Below are positions 63,796-64,000 of a DNA stretch of 64,000 nt, piece after piece (within the stretch, counting starts at the first letter, position 1; each line of letters opens with the position of its first letter). Both the position numbers and the translations under genes were made by a program. Source of the DNA: Colius striatus (taxonomy: Eukaryota; Chordata; Aves; Coliiformes; Coliidae); contig NC_084760.1 in the NCBI RefSeq assembly GCF_028858725.1, positions 58,491,367-58,555,366 of the forward strand. Reading direction: 5' to 3'. The notes under the pieces are model-generated. The model ran no database searches. It was given only the letters and a program-made list of their open reading frames with translations, and was not told the DNA's origin.

Positions 63796-64000
63796 GGTGC
63801 ATTCGGAAGAACGGGGCCAGCAGATCAAGGTAAGTTATCTTCTCTCTCTGCTCTGCCCTGGTGAGGCCACATGTGGAGTGTTGTGTCCAGCTCTGGGATC
63901 TCCAGTTCAAGAGAGACAGGAAACTTTTAGAGAGAGTCCAGTGCAGGGCCACCAAGGTGATCAGGGGACTGGACTATCTTTCTTATGAGAGAAGGCTGTG
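63796..64000 (+). mobile_element. CR1 LINE, part 2, downstream of the nested LTR
   Basis: Continuation of the CR1 that starts at 62407: GCATTCGGAAGAACGGGGCC, then CTCTGCCCTGGTGAGGCCAC, GTGTCCAGCTCTGGGATCTC and GATCAGGGGACTGGACTATC, in the normal ORF2 order. The element runs off the end of the window, so its 3' tail is not seen. Confidence 0.93.

Overview
The window looks like a gene-poor, AT-rich stretch of a bird nuclear genome. The evidence is the interspersed repeats: at least a dozen truncated CR1 LINE copies with the avian 3' end (a GGTTGGA...CCAACC core followed by ATTCTRTG-type repeats), plus two endogenous-retrovirus LTRs whose ends match LTR families I recognise from birds. No Alu/B1-type SINEs or L1 elements were seen. 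There is no bacterial or viral gene organisation. Nearly all open frames in the window are chance or decayed repeat sequence.

The one convincing gene feature is a CpG island at about 4035-5040. It carries overlapping GC boxes and a short first coding exon (4468-4549, + strand). That exon encodes a signal peptide of about 20 residues and then a proline-rich start, and it ends at a GT donor in phase 1. No second exon could be proven in the following 59 kb, so the window is probably the promoter, exon 1 and part of a very long first intron of a gene for a secreted or membrane protein. I could not name the gene. A 32-nt microexon candidate at 38325-38356 has the right phase but is unproven.

Layout: 1-4035 is upstream sequence with one CR1 and an exon-like open segment near 3119-3262. 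4035-5040 is the CpG island and exon 1. 5040-20660 is unique AT-rich sequence with two small CR1 fragments and a 92-nt hairpin. 20665-26622 is a CR1-rich block with three reverse-strand copies. 26623-37264 is unique sequence. 37265-48003 has scattered CR1 copies, including one with an undamaged ORF2 C-terminal frame at 46170-46517. 51871-52485 is a solo LTR. 56538-60345 holds more CR1 pieces, including a deleted and a rearranged one. 62407-64000 is a CR1 interrupted by a 1243-bp LTR that contains in-frame 81-bp repeats.

I found no convincing evidence for a new enzymatic or defence system. The most interesting points are the nested LTR with its in-phase internal repeats, the unidentified signal-peptide gene with a very long first intron, the microexon candidate and the 92-nt hairpin. 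All repeat-family calls are from recognition, not from a database search.
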